This document shows positions 1 through 11,391 of a stretch of DNA of 64,000 bases, in pieces. This DNA is from Gigaspora margarita (Eukaryota > Glomeromycota > Glomeromycetes > Diversisporales > Gigasporaceae), in the NCBI GenBank assembly GCA_009809945.1, contig WTPW01002049.1:58693-122692 (forward strand), written 5' to 3'. The notes beneath the pieces are model-generated. The model had not been told where the DNA came from. It saw nothing but the letters and a program-made list of their open reading frames with translations, and ran no database searches. The position numbers were made by a program, and so were the translations under genes. Each line of letters opens with the position of its first letter. Within the stretch, counting starts at the first letter, position 1.

Positions 1-900
1 ACTTGAAAGCTTACTAATTAAATTAATTATAACGTCTTGTACTAAATAAACTTGTTTAGCTATCAAATTGGCATATTTATTTTAATTTACTTAATATTTG
101 AAGCAAAAATGCTTGATTTTGAATTTTTGACAAAAATTTCCAAAAATAAGCATCTTTTTTATTAAATTTTGAGAAAAGTAAAATTAAAATAGATTGATAA
201 GTTCTTTACAAGTTTACTTAGTGCAAGGAGTTATAACCAATTAGTAAATTTCAAGTTATATAATATTTTATTAATAAAATTATACAAATTTCTATGAATT
301 TATAAATTTTACTAATAGATTCTAACATTTTGCTATAAGTAAACTTGTTCACTTGTTCAACACTAAAAATACATTAAATTAGTAAAATTTATCTTATTTT
401 TCTTAAAATTTTGAAGCAAAAATACTTGTTTTTGAGTTTTTGATAAAAAATTTCAAAATTAAATATTTTTTTACAAATTTTAAGAAAAATAAGATAAAAT
501 ATACTAATATGATGTACTTATAGTACTGAACAAGTTTTTTAGTGCATGAAGCTATAATCAATTAGCAACATTTCAAGTAATATAATATTTTTAATAACTA
601 TATTAATAAAATTATACAATTTCTATAATTCTATAAATTTACTAATTGATTCTAATATTTTGCTTAAGCAAACCTGTTTAATACCAAAAAATACATTATT
701 TTATTATATTTTATTTTTTATTTTTTACTAATTAGATATATTTTTTAATGTTTAGCAAGTTTATTTAGTGCAAGAAATTATGGTCAATTAGTAAAATTTC
801 AAATAATATAATATTTTTATATAATTTTATTAATAAATTATACAAAATGCTATGATTCTTCTAAATTTTACTAATTGATTCTAACTTTGCGTTTTAAGTA
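1..900. repeat. AT-rich dispersed repeat block, family A
   Basis: This stretch is built from diverged, partly inverted copies of a few motifs: a piece reading aaaaatacattatttt preceded by a cttgtt-type word, a stretch like aagtaaacttgttca, and a tract resembling ttgctaattgattctaa. The same motifs recur at 20640-21504 and 27984-28440, which were one continuous block before the LINE inserted. No coding signal is visible. The order and spacing of motifs vary, so it is either a diverged tandem array or the wreck of an AT-rich transposon. No ends could be fixed. Confidence 0.6.
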
Positions 901-1990
901 AACATGCACAGTATGAAAAAATATATATATAATATCCAGACCATTCAATAGTTTTAGACTTCAGACTTAGACCCAAACCAGACTCCAATTTAACTAAAAA
1001 ATTTAAAATATAAGAGTTTGATGACCAGACCAGATACAAACTTAACAAAAGCCTGGTATGATCTGGGTCTGTAGGAATTCTAAATTATAGTAATGTTTAT
1101 ATTTTTTTATATTTATTTTTATCTTTTAATTAAATAAATTATATGGTTTATTATTTTTTTGTTATGATAATAATTTTTAAATATATTAATTAAAAATAAA
1201 ATTTAAAAATAACTAAAAGAAGTATAAAAGTTTAAGTGAGATAAAAAATAGGACATAGAAAGTAAGTATAAGAAAGAGAGAGTAAAATAAGAAAGAAAAG
1301 AGAGAGAAAGAGAGAGAAAAAGAAAAAGAGAGAGAGAGAGAAAGAAAAAGAAAGAAAAAATTTATTTTTCTATTTGAGAACAGAAAAAAATTTTTGAGAA
1401 CATTAAATTAAATAAACATGTTCTCATGAGAACATAAATTTTGAACCAGATTTCCAACACTGACTATACATACTGTGCACTAAAAAAATTTGGACATCAT
1501 ATAATTGGCACATCACTACTCTAAATAAAATTATATTTTCAAATTTTTGGATACTACAAGATGCATTAGAATAAATTATTTTCAAATTTGAAAAAAAAAT
1601 TTTGAAAAAAATATTTAGATTGTTATTAAAGCATTAAAATTAAAAGTTTAAAATATAAATTTAGAAACAATTAAACCATTATTATGAGCATAATATAATA
1701 ATTGATAGAAAAATTTTTAATGTAAATTAATAATTTCAGAAAGATATATCATATACAATATTATGTGAAGAAAGATACAACATAAATTATATTAGGAAGG
1801 AAGTGAATGATATGAATATTATTAAATAGAAATCAATGAACTTGAAATATGAGCGAGTTTGAGCAAAAATTAAGAAAAAATATCTAAAAAACAATTAAAG
1901 TAATATCGTACATTTAAAATTATACTTTAAGATTGATGCACACTTTATAGCAAAATTTTTTGTACATTTATGTATGAAGATCACATATAT
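901..1990. other. Gene-free AT-rich spacer with purine microsatellite
   Basis: No gene is visible. Around 945-1075 there are repeated cagacc/gggtctg words in both orientations, resembling the degenerate subterminal repeats of the hAT-type elements at 34197-35421, but no clean ends were found. 1271-1360 is an almost pure purine GA/GAAA microsatellite. At about 1418-1436 there is a short perfect dyad centred on tctcatgaga. Confidence 0.5.
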
Positions 1991-1996
1991 ATAATC

Positions 1997-2432
1997 TTAG
2001 CATATAAAGGCACTGATTATTGCTAACTCAAGAACTTTATTTTTCTTGAGAATAATAAAATCATAACCAACTATTGTACTAACAACTCCAGCAACTGTTG
2101 CATTCCAGGGACCAGTTTTTGGAGAGTTAATAGACTTATTAAAATTGGCAAATGATCCTACAGCTACATTACCAATGTTTATAATGTAATTATCAGAAAC
2201 ATTATCATCAATGCCTTGATTGAGTGCTCCACCAAGATAGAGATTCAATCATCAACTTGTTCCAATGTAATTTTACTGTTAAGTTTTTAATTTTACCATT
2301 AAGTTTTTTAAATGTGACAAAAGCATTGTCACTAATATTACAAGGAAGAGGAGTTGCATGCAAATAGGTAAAAATGAATATAAAAAGAGCACTAAAGATA
2401 GTGATAAGTTTAGTTTTTAATATTTTAAATAA
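1997..2432 (-). pseudogene. Possible small secreted-protein gene, broken
   Basis: On the minus strand a hydrophobic segment (about 2420-2360, reading LITIFSALFIFIFTYLHA) resembles a signal peptide, with a plausible cleavage site after LHA. It leads into a mature part, but the frame changes at about 2247-2256: downstream an 83-codon open stretch continues in the next frame to a stop at 1997, with words such as GNVAVGSFANFNKS. No ATG opens the hydrophobic segment, and a stop lies just upstream. This is either a one-base frameshift in a decayed gene, a sequencing error, or a missed upstream exon. I recognise no family. It has no operon-like neighbours. Confidence 0.3.
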
Positions 2433-2714
2433 ATTTTAATTTTTAATTCAGTATTTGTTTGATTTTTGAATTTTTGAAAGAATTTTGATTTGTTTTTTTT
2501 CTGCAGAGAGCAAAAACTTGCTCTTTATATTTTTAATTTATTGGCTAAAAAATTATATCAAGTATATGCTTCTCATCTTTTAAATACATATGCAATAAAT
2601 TAGTATTAATACTTTTTTTGATTCTTATTTCAATTATTTAATTGCTGATACAGATAAGATCAGCACAATCTATATACTAGAATTTGGGGCAAATTCCTAT
2701 GATATTAACTATTT

Positions 2715-3100
2715 GCTAGAATCTGAGTGGAGTCCAATGAAAAATAATTTTTTTTTTATTAAGTTAACAACCAAAATCATTTAATTAAAAGTTGTAGAGC
2801 TCATGAGACATATTTAATAATAGTTAAATTAACCAAATTGGCCAAGTAGATACCAAGATATTACTAAAAAATGATTGACTGACTATATAAAATCCTATAA
2901 AACAAACTATTGTTTACATAGAAATTTTATATAGTCAGCCAATCGTTTTTTAGTAATATTTTGGTATCCACTAGGCCAATTTGGATGATCTACCTACTAT
3001 TAGATGTGTCCCAGTGAGCTCTACAACTTTTAATTAATCAATTTTGTTTGATAACTTAATAAAAAAATTCCTTTTTATTGGACTCTGCTCATATTTTAGC
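2715..3100. mobile_element. Foldback MITE with long inverted arms
   Basis: Two arms of about 170-180 bp are inverted copies of each other, starting gctagaatctgag on the left and ending catattttagc on the right, with only a few dozen bases between them. The arms contain the core words aattaaaagttgtagagctc and ccaaattggcc, which reappear in both arms of the larger foldback element at 58089-59063. There is no coding capacity. Ends are approximate and no target duplication was found. Confidence 0.75.
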
Positions 3101-3486
3101 ATATAATAAAATTTTGCATTATTTTCAAATTTTTCTTAAAGAGTTATGGCCCTGATGCCTAAAGTCAATGCTAATTTTAGCAAGATTTTATTCTTTTGAA
3201 AATACTACTCTGGAATTTGGGTTACAGTGATATATGTAATATGTGTAAAAACTTAATTTTAGACTAACTGAGTAAGAAAAGATAACAGCATAAGAATCTT
3301 GTATTATTATAAAAATTATTGTGTCCTGTACATTTTTACCAATCATTTTGATAAGAAAATGATGCATACTTTTTTTTTTAAATTGTTGCTATTTTTAAAT
3401 TACAGACTGTGAGAATATTTTTGTGATGTACGAACTGTAAATTTAATCACTTGCTTGGTAAGCATGAGTCTGTATATACATTAACC
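3101..3486. other. Intergenic, nothing recognised
   Basis: AT-rich sequence with no convincing ORF, RNA or repeat boundary. Confidence 0.5.
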
Positions 3487-3494
3487 TTTTAGAG

Positions 3495-3930
3495 TAGGGC
3501 TGTTAATAGAGTGATCCAGAGTGGTGTGGAGCATACTCTGCTAGAGTAAACATCAAAATCACACCACACTGGAGGTCACAACTCCAGATTATACTCCATA
3601 ATTTGCTCCAAATAGTCACTTTAGACTAAATTTTATGACATATTAAAAACTATTTTCTAAATTGCAATATATATTTCAATATCTAGAACAAACTCTATTG
3701 AATGCTACAATGTTAATTAACTTGATAATTTTTATTTTTGATGTACAACAATTAGCAATAAATTATTTATATTTTTAATCCAGAGCAGTATTAGCAGTAA
3801 CTCTAGATTATAAACTACTCTGTTTTCTTTTTACATTAATCTGAAGTGGTGTAATGTCTAAACTACACTGGCATGGAGTGGTTTATACTCCTAGCTTACT
3901 CCAGAGTATTATGCTCCATTAACAGCCCTA
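3495..3930. mobile_element. hAT-type MITE, 436 bp, perfect 8-bp TSD
   Basis: Terminal inverted repeats begin TAGGGCTGTTAAT on both ends, followed on the right arm by GGAGCATAATACTCTGGAG and on the left by a diverged version. The flanks are perfect copies of TTTTAGAG (3487-3494 and 3931-3938). Subterminal words of the gagtggtgt/ccagag type are scattered in both orientations. There is no coding sequence. An 8-bp duplication with TAGGG termini fits the hAT superfamily; the element is non-autonomous. Confidence 0.88.
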
Positions 3931-4134
3931 TTTTAGAGATATGTGTTCATGAATATTTGATATGTATTAGGTAGCAACTATATAATTAATGTTGCTAAAT
4001 TTAGTAGAGTAAATGCGAATTTGGAAAATCAACATTTCTGATTTTATGAGCATTGCAGCATTCTATCTTGTAATAGGTAATGTCAAGTGGATCAAAAAAT
4101 AGGATCTTCAGAATCTGAATATTATTCTATATAT

Positions 4135-4664
4135 TGTAATGAATAAATTTTTCCCTATTTCTCACTTTCATATTTGTATAATTCTTTAAATCGTCACGTA
4201 CCTTCTATAGCCACATTAATCTTACCTTTCTAGTATTAGGCATTATTATGGTTATTATTTTGTGTGCATTAAAACATTGGGGTGGCTACGTGAATGTAGT
4301 TGTTTAAACCTGTTGGGCAATGAAGGTTCGAAAAGCCCAATGCGTTAATGTAGTCAAAGCCACAAAGTAAACATAGCTATCGTAGCATAGACATAGTGGT
4401 AGTAAAGTAAACATGTAACCTTGTCTAAGATTTAGAATATATATAAAGAGTTGTCCTTGCTCTTAGTTTACAATAATAATATGTATCTAATTTATGCTCT
4501 TAAAATCATTCTTAAATAAATATACATTCTTTTAATAATAAATGCCTATAAAACATAAATATCCGCATTCTATAAATACTGCCAAATTCATATGACATTC
4601 TAACATCAACTATCGGAGTTAAACTCAGCATGAAAGTATGAAGCTCTCCCATATAATAGTTACA
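4135..4664 (+). repeat. 5' LTR of the TRIM-like element
   Basis: Direct repeat of 5158-5699. It begins TGTAATGAATAAATTT and ends ATAATAGTTACA. Confidence 0.85.
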
Positions 4665-5157
4665 TATGGTGCTAATTGTGTAGAATGGATTATTACCTCA
4701 TGCCTTCTAGAAGTATTCAACCTTGGTCTTCAACTTTTGCATTCAGAACATAAGACTTGATTACGACTTTGCCATCCAACTTTTGATAATGTCAGATGTG
4801 GGATAAGAAGCCCTTGGTTTCAGAAGAAGAATTTACGTGTACATTTGACTAAGCTGGTGACAACCTAACAGAAGATTAATGAAGAAGTAACCAGGAATTT
4901 TGTCTTGGTTAAATAAAATTTCTTTGGGTTTTAATTTGTTTTATGGTTGAGATTGTGAGGGACATTCATAGGTTGGCAATACACAGATGTGCCGATGGAT
5001 AGACAGTAATTGCAACATGAGGACTCATGTTTGAAATTTGGTTATAAATTAGAATGACATTGTAATTTTATTTGGTTGAGTGAGTTTTCTCTTGTTTTCC
5101 TTCTTTTATTAATATTTTGTTTAGGCTCACAGGAGCTCGCCCTCAAGGGGAGAATAT

Positions 5158-5699
5158 TGTAACAAATAAATTTTCCCTTGTCTCTTACTCTGTATTTGTA
5201 TAATTCTTAAAGTTGTCACATACCTTCCATAGCCACATTAATCTTGCCTTTCTAGTATTAGGCATTATTATGTATTCTTGGTGGCTGTTATTTTGGGCAC
5301 ATTAAAACATTGGGTGGCTATATGAACATAGTCATTTAAACCTGTTGGGCAATAAAGGTTCAAAAAGCCCACTGTGTCAATGTAGTCAAAGCCACAAAAT
5401 AAGCATAGCCATCGTAGCATAGATGTAGTGGTAGCAAAGTAAACATGTAACCTTGCCTGAGATTTAGAATGTATATAAAGGATTGCCCTTGCCCTTAGTT
5501 TACAATAATAATATGTATCTAATTTATGCTCTTAAAAATTGTCCTTAAATAAATATACATTCTTTTAATAATAAATGCCTAATAAATCATAAATATCTTC
5601 ATCCCATAAATTACTGCCAAATTCATGTGACCTTCTAACATCAACCATCGGAGTCAAACTTGGCATGAAAGTACGAAGCTCTCCCATACGATGGTTACA
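5158..5699 (+). repeat. 3' LTR of the TRIM-like element
   Basis: Direct repeat of 4135-4664, preceded by the polypurine tract at 5146-5157. It begins TGTAACAAATAAATTT and ends CGATGGTTACA. Confidence 0.85.
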
Positions 5700-6700
5700 A
5701 TATGCAACAATCAATATCAAATATCAGCAATTAAGCGACGACTATGAGAAAATAATTACAGAATCAGGTATCCACTTTAAAAGTTAGACTAACAATTTTA
5801 TGCACACAACATACAGGAGCAAGTGTTACATTGGATGTGAAGATGTAATATATGAAGTTTCTATATGTATTCACACCCTTGCTTCGCCATATGCATTTAT
5901 CAAGTTTTCGCGTACGAACTCCATTTAATTTGCAATATAACAATACACTACGTGAAATCTTCAATATCACTCCGTACCTGGTATGAACCTTTCATACAAA
6001 TATGGAATACCAGTATATAAATTTGTATCGGAATTTATCTCGAGTATAATATGTACCATTAAAGTTGTTAGTGGAGCAACATACTCCGGAGCAACCCAGG
6101 CTATACTACAGGAGTGTGTTGAGATTTCAAGGATTATATAATAACCCGGAACAAAGTAATTACTTATAACCCGGGTTACTCCATATTTGAAGTAATCTGG
6201 AGCAAACCTAGGTTGCTCCATTCGGATTATCTTGCGTGAAATTAAAGCTAGCACATCTCAAGTTTCGCAAGTATTTGATTTTATAGTTAATTTGTATGAC
6301 ACAATCCTGCGATACACAAAATTTATATTTGGTTTATCTAGTACGAAATATATGTCTAATAATTAACTGATAATCTAGTTAATTATCAGAATAATGGAAT
6401 TATGAACAGATATAGATAACAGGTAATGATTTCTTTCAACATATAATTATCTTAAGATAAACAAATTATCTAGATCTGAACACTAAATTAATAGACAATT
6501 TCTCATAAAGTCGTTTATTTAGGTTAATTTAACTTGCAAGCACTGTAATAATTTATTAAATAGTTTGATATTTTTCAATTTATGCCAATTCGAAATTAAC
6601 TTATTCATTTACAAATTTACAAATAATGTACGTTATTATGTAATCAGTTAAAATTTATTAAGCAGTACAAATTTATATACGCAGGCTACAATTTTGTGCT
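5700..6700. other. Intergenic, with a ggagcaacc inverted repeat
   Basis: Two open stretches occur on the minus strand (5764-5970 and 5967-6254), but neither shows a recognisable domain. The second lies over an inverted repeat: ctccggagcaacccagg near 6067 pairs loosely with cctaggttgctcc near 6208, and related gagcaac/cccggg words lie between. This looks like a decayed TIR element rather than a gene, although no target duplication could be fixed. Confidence 0.4.
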
Positions 6701-6705
6701 GCTAC

Positions 6706-6955
6706 ATAAATTTAAGCAAAGCAAACTAATAAAAAATCATATATTTTTATATTGACCACGTAAAATATGTATAACCACATTGTCCTGTGCACAAAAAATT
6801 ATTCTTTCGACAAGAGCATACATTTGTGTTGAGTTTTTATAAATTTAAGCCAAACAAACTAATAAAAAATCAAATATTTTACATTGACTACGTAAATTGC
6901 AACCACATCGTCTTGTACACAAAGAATTATTTTTTCGACATGAGCATATTTTAGT
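6706..6955. repeat. Two-copy tandem duplication, about 130 bp unit
   Basis: The sequence from about 6706 to 6832 is repeated, diverged, from about 6834 to 6955. Shared landmarks in order are ataaatttaagc, aaacaaactaataaaaaatc, a ttga-cta-cgtaaa word, aaccacat, and a cacaaa-attattttcgaca-gagcata stretch. No coding function is seen. Confidence 0.7.
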
Positions 6956-7158
6956 ACTGCAATTTGTTTTTTGGCAATAGCAACAATCAGGTTGATTTTT
7001 GGTGTTATTTTCATTTGAGCGGCCCTTCCTAAGTTGGAAAAAAATTCATTTCATTTGTTTTATCAAATAATTTTTACTATATTTTAAATGTAGATTTATA
7101 ATTGATCATTGTTTAATAAATTTGCTTAAAAATATGCATGAATTTATAATTGTTTTTT

Positions 7159-9237
7159 TTACCTTTTGATATGTAATAAATTCATTTTGCTGTTTTCATC
7201 AAATTCATCAATTTGACTTGAAAATTGAGAAAACCTTTGCATGAAACTAGCTTGTTTCAACGAAATAGTGGTATTTAAGGGGACCATATCAAGTGAAGGA
7301 TAATCTGAAGTTTCTAATGGCTCAAGTTCACCTGCTGGATACCATTGTTCAAGTACTCCAAATTGGCAGGCAATTTGATATAAGTCATGGTTGGGCATTT
7401 TTTGAATAATTTTACAAGGTAAAGATTGACAATCCATTTTTTGACTATCAATATCTGGAATTCAACTTTTACCAATCAACCAAGGTTGAATTTTTGATCA
7501 TATTTAGTTTTACACTTTTGTTGCATTCTATTTCGTATAAGATTATCATTTGTTTGAATGTTTAAAATAGGTGATCGATGAATGGCTTCATGCTGTAAAA
7601 AATTGTAAAAATAAATACATTTTATTATTATTATCATTATTTTTATTAATAAATAAAATAATATGTTTATACTTTATTGACTTCATGTCCAATAGTATTA
7701 GATTCAATATCAAAATGTGCTTGCCATTTTTCTTTCTCTTTTGCAGTATAATGTTGACTTTCACTAAAATCATCATTAGAATCCTCAATTATAAAAATTT
7801 CATTAGAATTGACCACTCTGTCTTCAATTTTTATAACTTTAGTATTTTCTTGTTCATCTGCAATGTTATTCATTTCTTGCCATTCATCTGAATCACTATT
7901 CATTTCTTGCAAATCATATATATCACTAATTGCTTCACTATTATCATAGGTTTCTTCAAGACTTTCTTTTTCATTCTTGATCTCTGATAAACTAGTCAGT
8001 TGAAAATCTACTCCAGATATTAAAGTTTGACTGTCTAATGATGAATTTGATCTTTTAGCTGATAAATAGGAATAATTATTATTATCAAGTAAATTAACCC
8101 AATTTGTATCACAATGTGGAAGTTGTCCAAATACTAATTGATAGGGAATAGACTTATATACAGAGCAGTAATGGCTGTTCATGGCCCCTAAAAACATACA
8201 AATTAATTATAATAATAATAATAATAATAATTAATAATTATAGCATAATACTTACAAACAACAAACTTTAAACCAATACTCCAGTCACTTCGATTCGTCT
8301 CCTCCATCCAAGACACCAATTTAGATTGGAGAATGTTATTCCCTTTTTCAACTAATTCTTGATGACATGGATTTTGAGGCTGCCAATGAGTAATTTTAAT
8401 ATTTGAACACAGCTTTAGAGTTTCTTCAACAACTTTTTCAACAAATTTACCACCATTATTAGAATAAAGCATCGCAGGTGGGCCATATAGAAGACAAAAA
8501 TTAAGTAAGCATGCAGCTGATTCTTCTGCATAAGATAATCTAGAAAATGGTCTCTTATATGAAATATATATTTATATATTCCATCAGGTACTAATGTCAT
8601 GTCTATTGTATCAATCTATAAATAGATTACATCAGTACTATAATTTATGATTAAATACAAAAAAAAAAAATTTCAATTCTTACTTGTACGTGGTTTAAAA
8701 AACCTTCAGCAACGATTGGACGAATTGGAGGAACTTTTCTGAAGTCTCGCTGGATATTGCAGACTTTGCATTCACGCATCGCATCTTTAACCACTTGCTG
8801 TGGGATGTAACAGTATCTAACAGAATCTTAAAATTAAAGGTAAATATAAATATATATATATATATTTATTAAAAAAATTTCAATACATACTTTTTTCCAT
8901 GTTTTGTATTGACCGCCATGTTCAGTCGCCTGATGTGCTGCGCAAATCACATCATAAAAACTTTCAACTGGACAAACTTGTGTTCCTAATTATTTCTAGA
9001 TTGATTCATTAAATGAAGTTCTTTGACTGTACCGATATTAATGATTTTAAAAGTATGTGTAACCCAATATTTAAAACCTGGGTTATGCAAAAGGTTTTGA
9101 TTTTTAAGTATGTTTAAACACTCATTATAGCGATCCCTATTCATTAAGCAACAATTAATTTTCCTCCGGTCAATGAAAGCTTCTAAGATGCGATCAAAAG
9201 TTTCACGATCCAGGAAATTATATTGTCGCGATTCCAT
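7159..9237 (-). pseudogene. Integrase-core gene relic (KRBA2-like)
   Basis: Minus-strand coding segments follow one another in the order expected for the retroviral-type integrase (rve) proteins annotated as KRAB-A domain-containing 2-like. They are: an N-terminal segment (8986-9237, starting MESRQYNFLDRETFDRI); a zinc-binding HHCC-like part (HQATEHGG near 8930, CKVC near 8770); the catalytic-core region (8203-8640, with IDTIDMTLVPDG and KITHWQPQNPCHQELVEKG); an acidic linker (7667-8197); and a C-terminal segment (7159-7437, CKIIQKMPNHDLYQI) typical of the family's end. The segments lie in different frames. At least one boundary (near 8892) has a good GTATGT donor, so part of the discontinuity may be introns. 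In my judgement it is broken in a few places. Whether it is a former transposon gene or a domesticated one cannot be told here. Confidence 0.6.
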
Positions 9238-9684
9238 GATTGTAATAAAAAATTTGAAAAAGGCGAAAGTTTAATTTTTATCGTATTTATATAAATATGT
9301 TCTATAATACGTTATTAATTATTGAATTATAGTGAGTCTAATAACTGCTGCATTAAAACCCAACCTGAGTTGTTTTTCAATCAGTGGAATCTGGGAATTG
9401 ATCAACGCAGAACATATACATCTCTTATTGGTATATTCTCTGTGCTGATTTGGTCAACAAACACTGAAATGTTCGAAATATTCTAAATTATCATAAAGTT
9501 TTTATTTATTTGATTGATAAATCGCTTCCTATTAAGTTTCTTATTGAAATTAATTTTAACTGATGTGCATAATGATCTGATTTAGAACTTGACCCGTAAT
9601 TCGTTTCATATTAAGATTTAGAGGAAAAATTTGCCAATGAATGATTTCGATGTTCTTCGGTGTTACACAACTTGAGTGCTGCTT
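9238..9684. other. Intergenic upstream of the integrase relic
   Basis: This would be the promoter side of the minus-strand integrase gene. No TATA box, repeat or ORF stands out. Confidence 0.4.
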
Positions 9685-9810
9685 AAGGGAAAAATGTTCG
9701 GACTTTCAATGATATTTTGCGTGCAGTTAACCGTCTATGGAAAATATCATGATGATAAATTTTCCATAGACCGCTAACTATACGTAAAAGTCCGAACGGC
9801 CTTTTCCCTT
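9685..9810. mobile_element. Small hairpin MITE, 126 bp
   Basis: Two arms of about 60 bp are nearly perfect inverted copies. The left arm reads aagggaaaaatgttcggac and the right arm ends gtccgaacggccttttccctt. The words cgtctatggaaaat and attttccatagac pair closer to the centre. It could form a stable hairpin. The target duplication is unclear. It has no coding content. Confidence 0.75.
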
Positions 9811-9905
9811 GGTAGCGCTCATACAAATGCAGTAATACATATGTACTATTATCCTACACTAAAAGTCTTAATTTGTCAAATATGATGCTTTCAAAACTTA
9901 TCCAT

Positions 9906-10110
9906 TGAAAAATATTTAGAAGATATTAAAAGGCTGGCAACACGAGTAATTGCTAAACACTTAGCAGATCTTCTGTGAGTCGAGTTCTTAAACAACTTCA
10001 AACATATGGTTGTGTTGAAGAATTACAACCGCTTTTAGGCCATTCCCATTTATTAAATATAGATGAAAGAAAAAACCTGATTAGTGTTTTTATGTATTAC
10101 AATCAGAAAT
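9906..10110 (+). pseudogene. Transposase helix-turn-helix relic
   Basis: In one frame the sequence reads KRLATRVIAKHLAD, and shortly after, in another frame, SVSRVLKQLQTYGCVEEL followed by LLNIDERKNLIS. This resembles the N-terminal helix-turn-helix region of Tc1/IS630-type transposases, where an xSxSRVLK helix is followed by a gly-containing turn and a DDERKxLIxV word. An in-frame stop and a frame change make it non-functional. No DDE catalytic part is visible downstream. The family is inferred from resemblance only. Confidence 0.4.
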
Positions 10111-10759
10111 AATCAAAAATGGAGTTTTAGTTAGAATCAAAATTAGTCTTGCAATGATTTGGAATGGCATCAAATAAACAAGTAATTAGCACGTCCAGAT
10201 GTCCGTGCTTAATTTAATTTTTTTTATTCATATTTTTTTCTATTATTTTAATTATCTTTTTTTTACAATCGGGAATTGAAACGGCCTAGAAAAAATTTTT
10301 TAACAACAGTTTAACCCACTTGACTCTAATACCATTCAGTCTAAACAATGAAGCAAATTTTGTGCAGCTAAATAATTGCACTCTCAATGACAATTTATTT
10401 ACCTATGATATTGCTTAAACATATGAGAGCTATTTTACATCTCCACATTCCATAGATAATTTGATATGTCACGATATCTCATTTAATGAATCACATGGTA
10501 AAATGATTTTGTTGTAAAAGTTATTAACGACGATATTGATAGATAGTTGATTAGAATTAAAATAAAATGAATAAGGAAAGGTAAGATGTTATCTTTCTTT
10601 ATTGGAGATGAAGAATGAAATAATTAAATCAAGAATATGAACCTAAAATATAGAATTATTTTGAGTGCTACCAAGAGAAAATGAGTTTGGACCTCCAAAA
10701 TTTATCTTTTAAATTAATTGGCGAGTAAAAGGTTAGGTGAAAATCTTGCATTCTTTGTA
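10111..10759. other. Intergenic, nothing recognised
   Basis: AT-rich sequence with no supported ORF, RNA gene or repeat boundary. Confidence 0.5.
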
Positions 10760-10922
10760 TCATAATTAATATTTCTTTTTTAGGCTTTTGGGCATCATAA
10801 TTGATATTTCTTTTTTAGGCTTTTGGGCATCATAATTGATATTCTTTTTTAGGCTTTTGGGCATCATAATTGATATTTCTTTTTAGGCTTTTGGGCATCA
10901 TAATTGATATTTTTTTTTTAGG
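10760..10922. repeat. Minisatellite, 34-37 bp unit, about 4.5 copies
   Basis: Near-identical tandem units carry the words catcataattgatatttct, a T-run and taggcttttgg. Copies differ mainly in the length of the T-run. No flanking cas genes and no spacers occur, so this is not a CRISPR array. Confidence 0.9.
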
Positions 10923-11055
10923 AGTTTAAAAAAGTTCAACAGAATAACATTTTAATACTATAGATGATATATATTACTAATCATTGTCTATGTTCCTGAT
11001 TTTGCGTGACATGGTGGCTCAGATATCTTATTTATGCTTATTTTAATTTCAAATA

Positions 11056-11389
11056 AAGTCAGACCTCCCTAAATGCAACCCCCCTAACTGCAACACCTCT
11101 CTAGATGTACGATAGAAAACTAGCCTCATAATGGGACATATAAATAAATGCATGTTCTTTATAATGCAACTGCATGCTCATTGTCTAGCCCACTTATAAA
11201 AACTCCTTCCATAAATGCAACCACGTAATTATTGGCCAATAAAATTCATCATTTCTTGGCCACTAAAGATATATTTATCACATGATTATAGTAATATTAT
11301 AATTTTATTAGTGCTCTCTAATTGCAACCCTCCATAAATGCACACTCTAGAGCTGGTCCCAACGATGTGCATTTAGAGAGGTCTGACTG
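11056..11389. mobile_element. Tc1/mariner-type MITE, 334 bp, TA target
   Basis: The termini are inverted: AGTCAGACCTCCCTAAATGC on the left and, on the right, the complement of CAGTCAGACCTCTCTAAATG. TA lies on both sides (11054-11055 and 11390-11391). Internal words such as aaatgca and cataaatgc repeat the terminal motif in both orientations. It is non-coding. Relatives occur at 19847, 29700 and 43131. Confidence 0.8.
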
Positions 11390-11391
11390 TA

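Larger units (their letters stand above)
4135..5699 (+). mobile_element. Miniature LTR retrotransposon (TRIM-like)
   Basis: Two direct repeats of about 530 and 542 bp (4135-4664 and 5158-5699) both start TGTAA and end GTTACA, so each has matching inverted termini. Each carries a TATA-like box (about 4437-4445 in the first) and AATAAA signals. The internal part is only 493 bp (4665-5157). It starts with a possible primer-binding site, TGGTGCTAATTG, two bases inside the first LTR, and ends with a polypurine tract AAGGGGAGAATA directly before the second LTR. No gag or pol is recognisable, so it would need proteins from another element. The flanks share only ATAT. The LTRs differ at many positions, so it is not young. 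Family assignment beyond non-autonomous LTR element is not possible. Confidence 0.85.

Noticed and set aside
7571-7891. Plus-strand 106-aa ORF rich in Ile, Phe and Leu
   Set aside because: It lies antisense to the integrase relic and its intron-like AT-rich stretch. Hydrophobicity reflects base composition.
10760-10922. Tandem 35-bp repeats considered as a CRISPR array
   Set aside because: Units are directly adjacent without unique spacers and lie in a eukaryotic context. It is a minisatellite.
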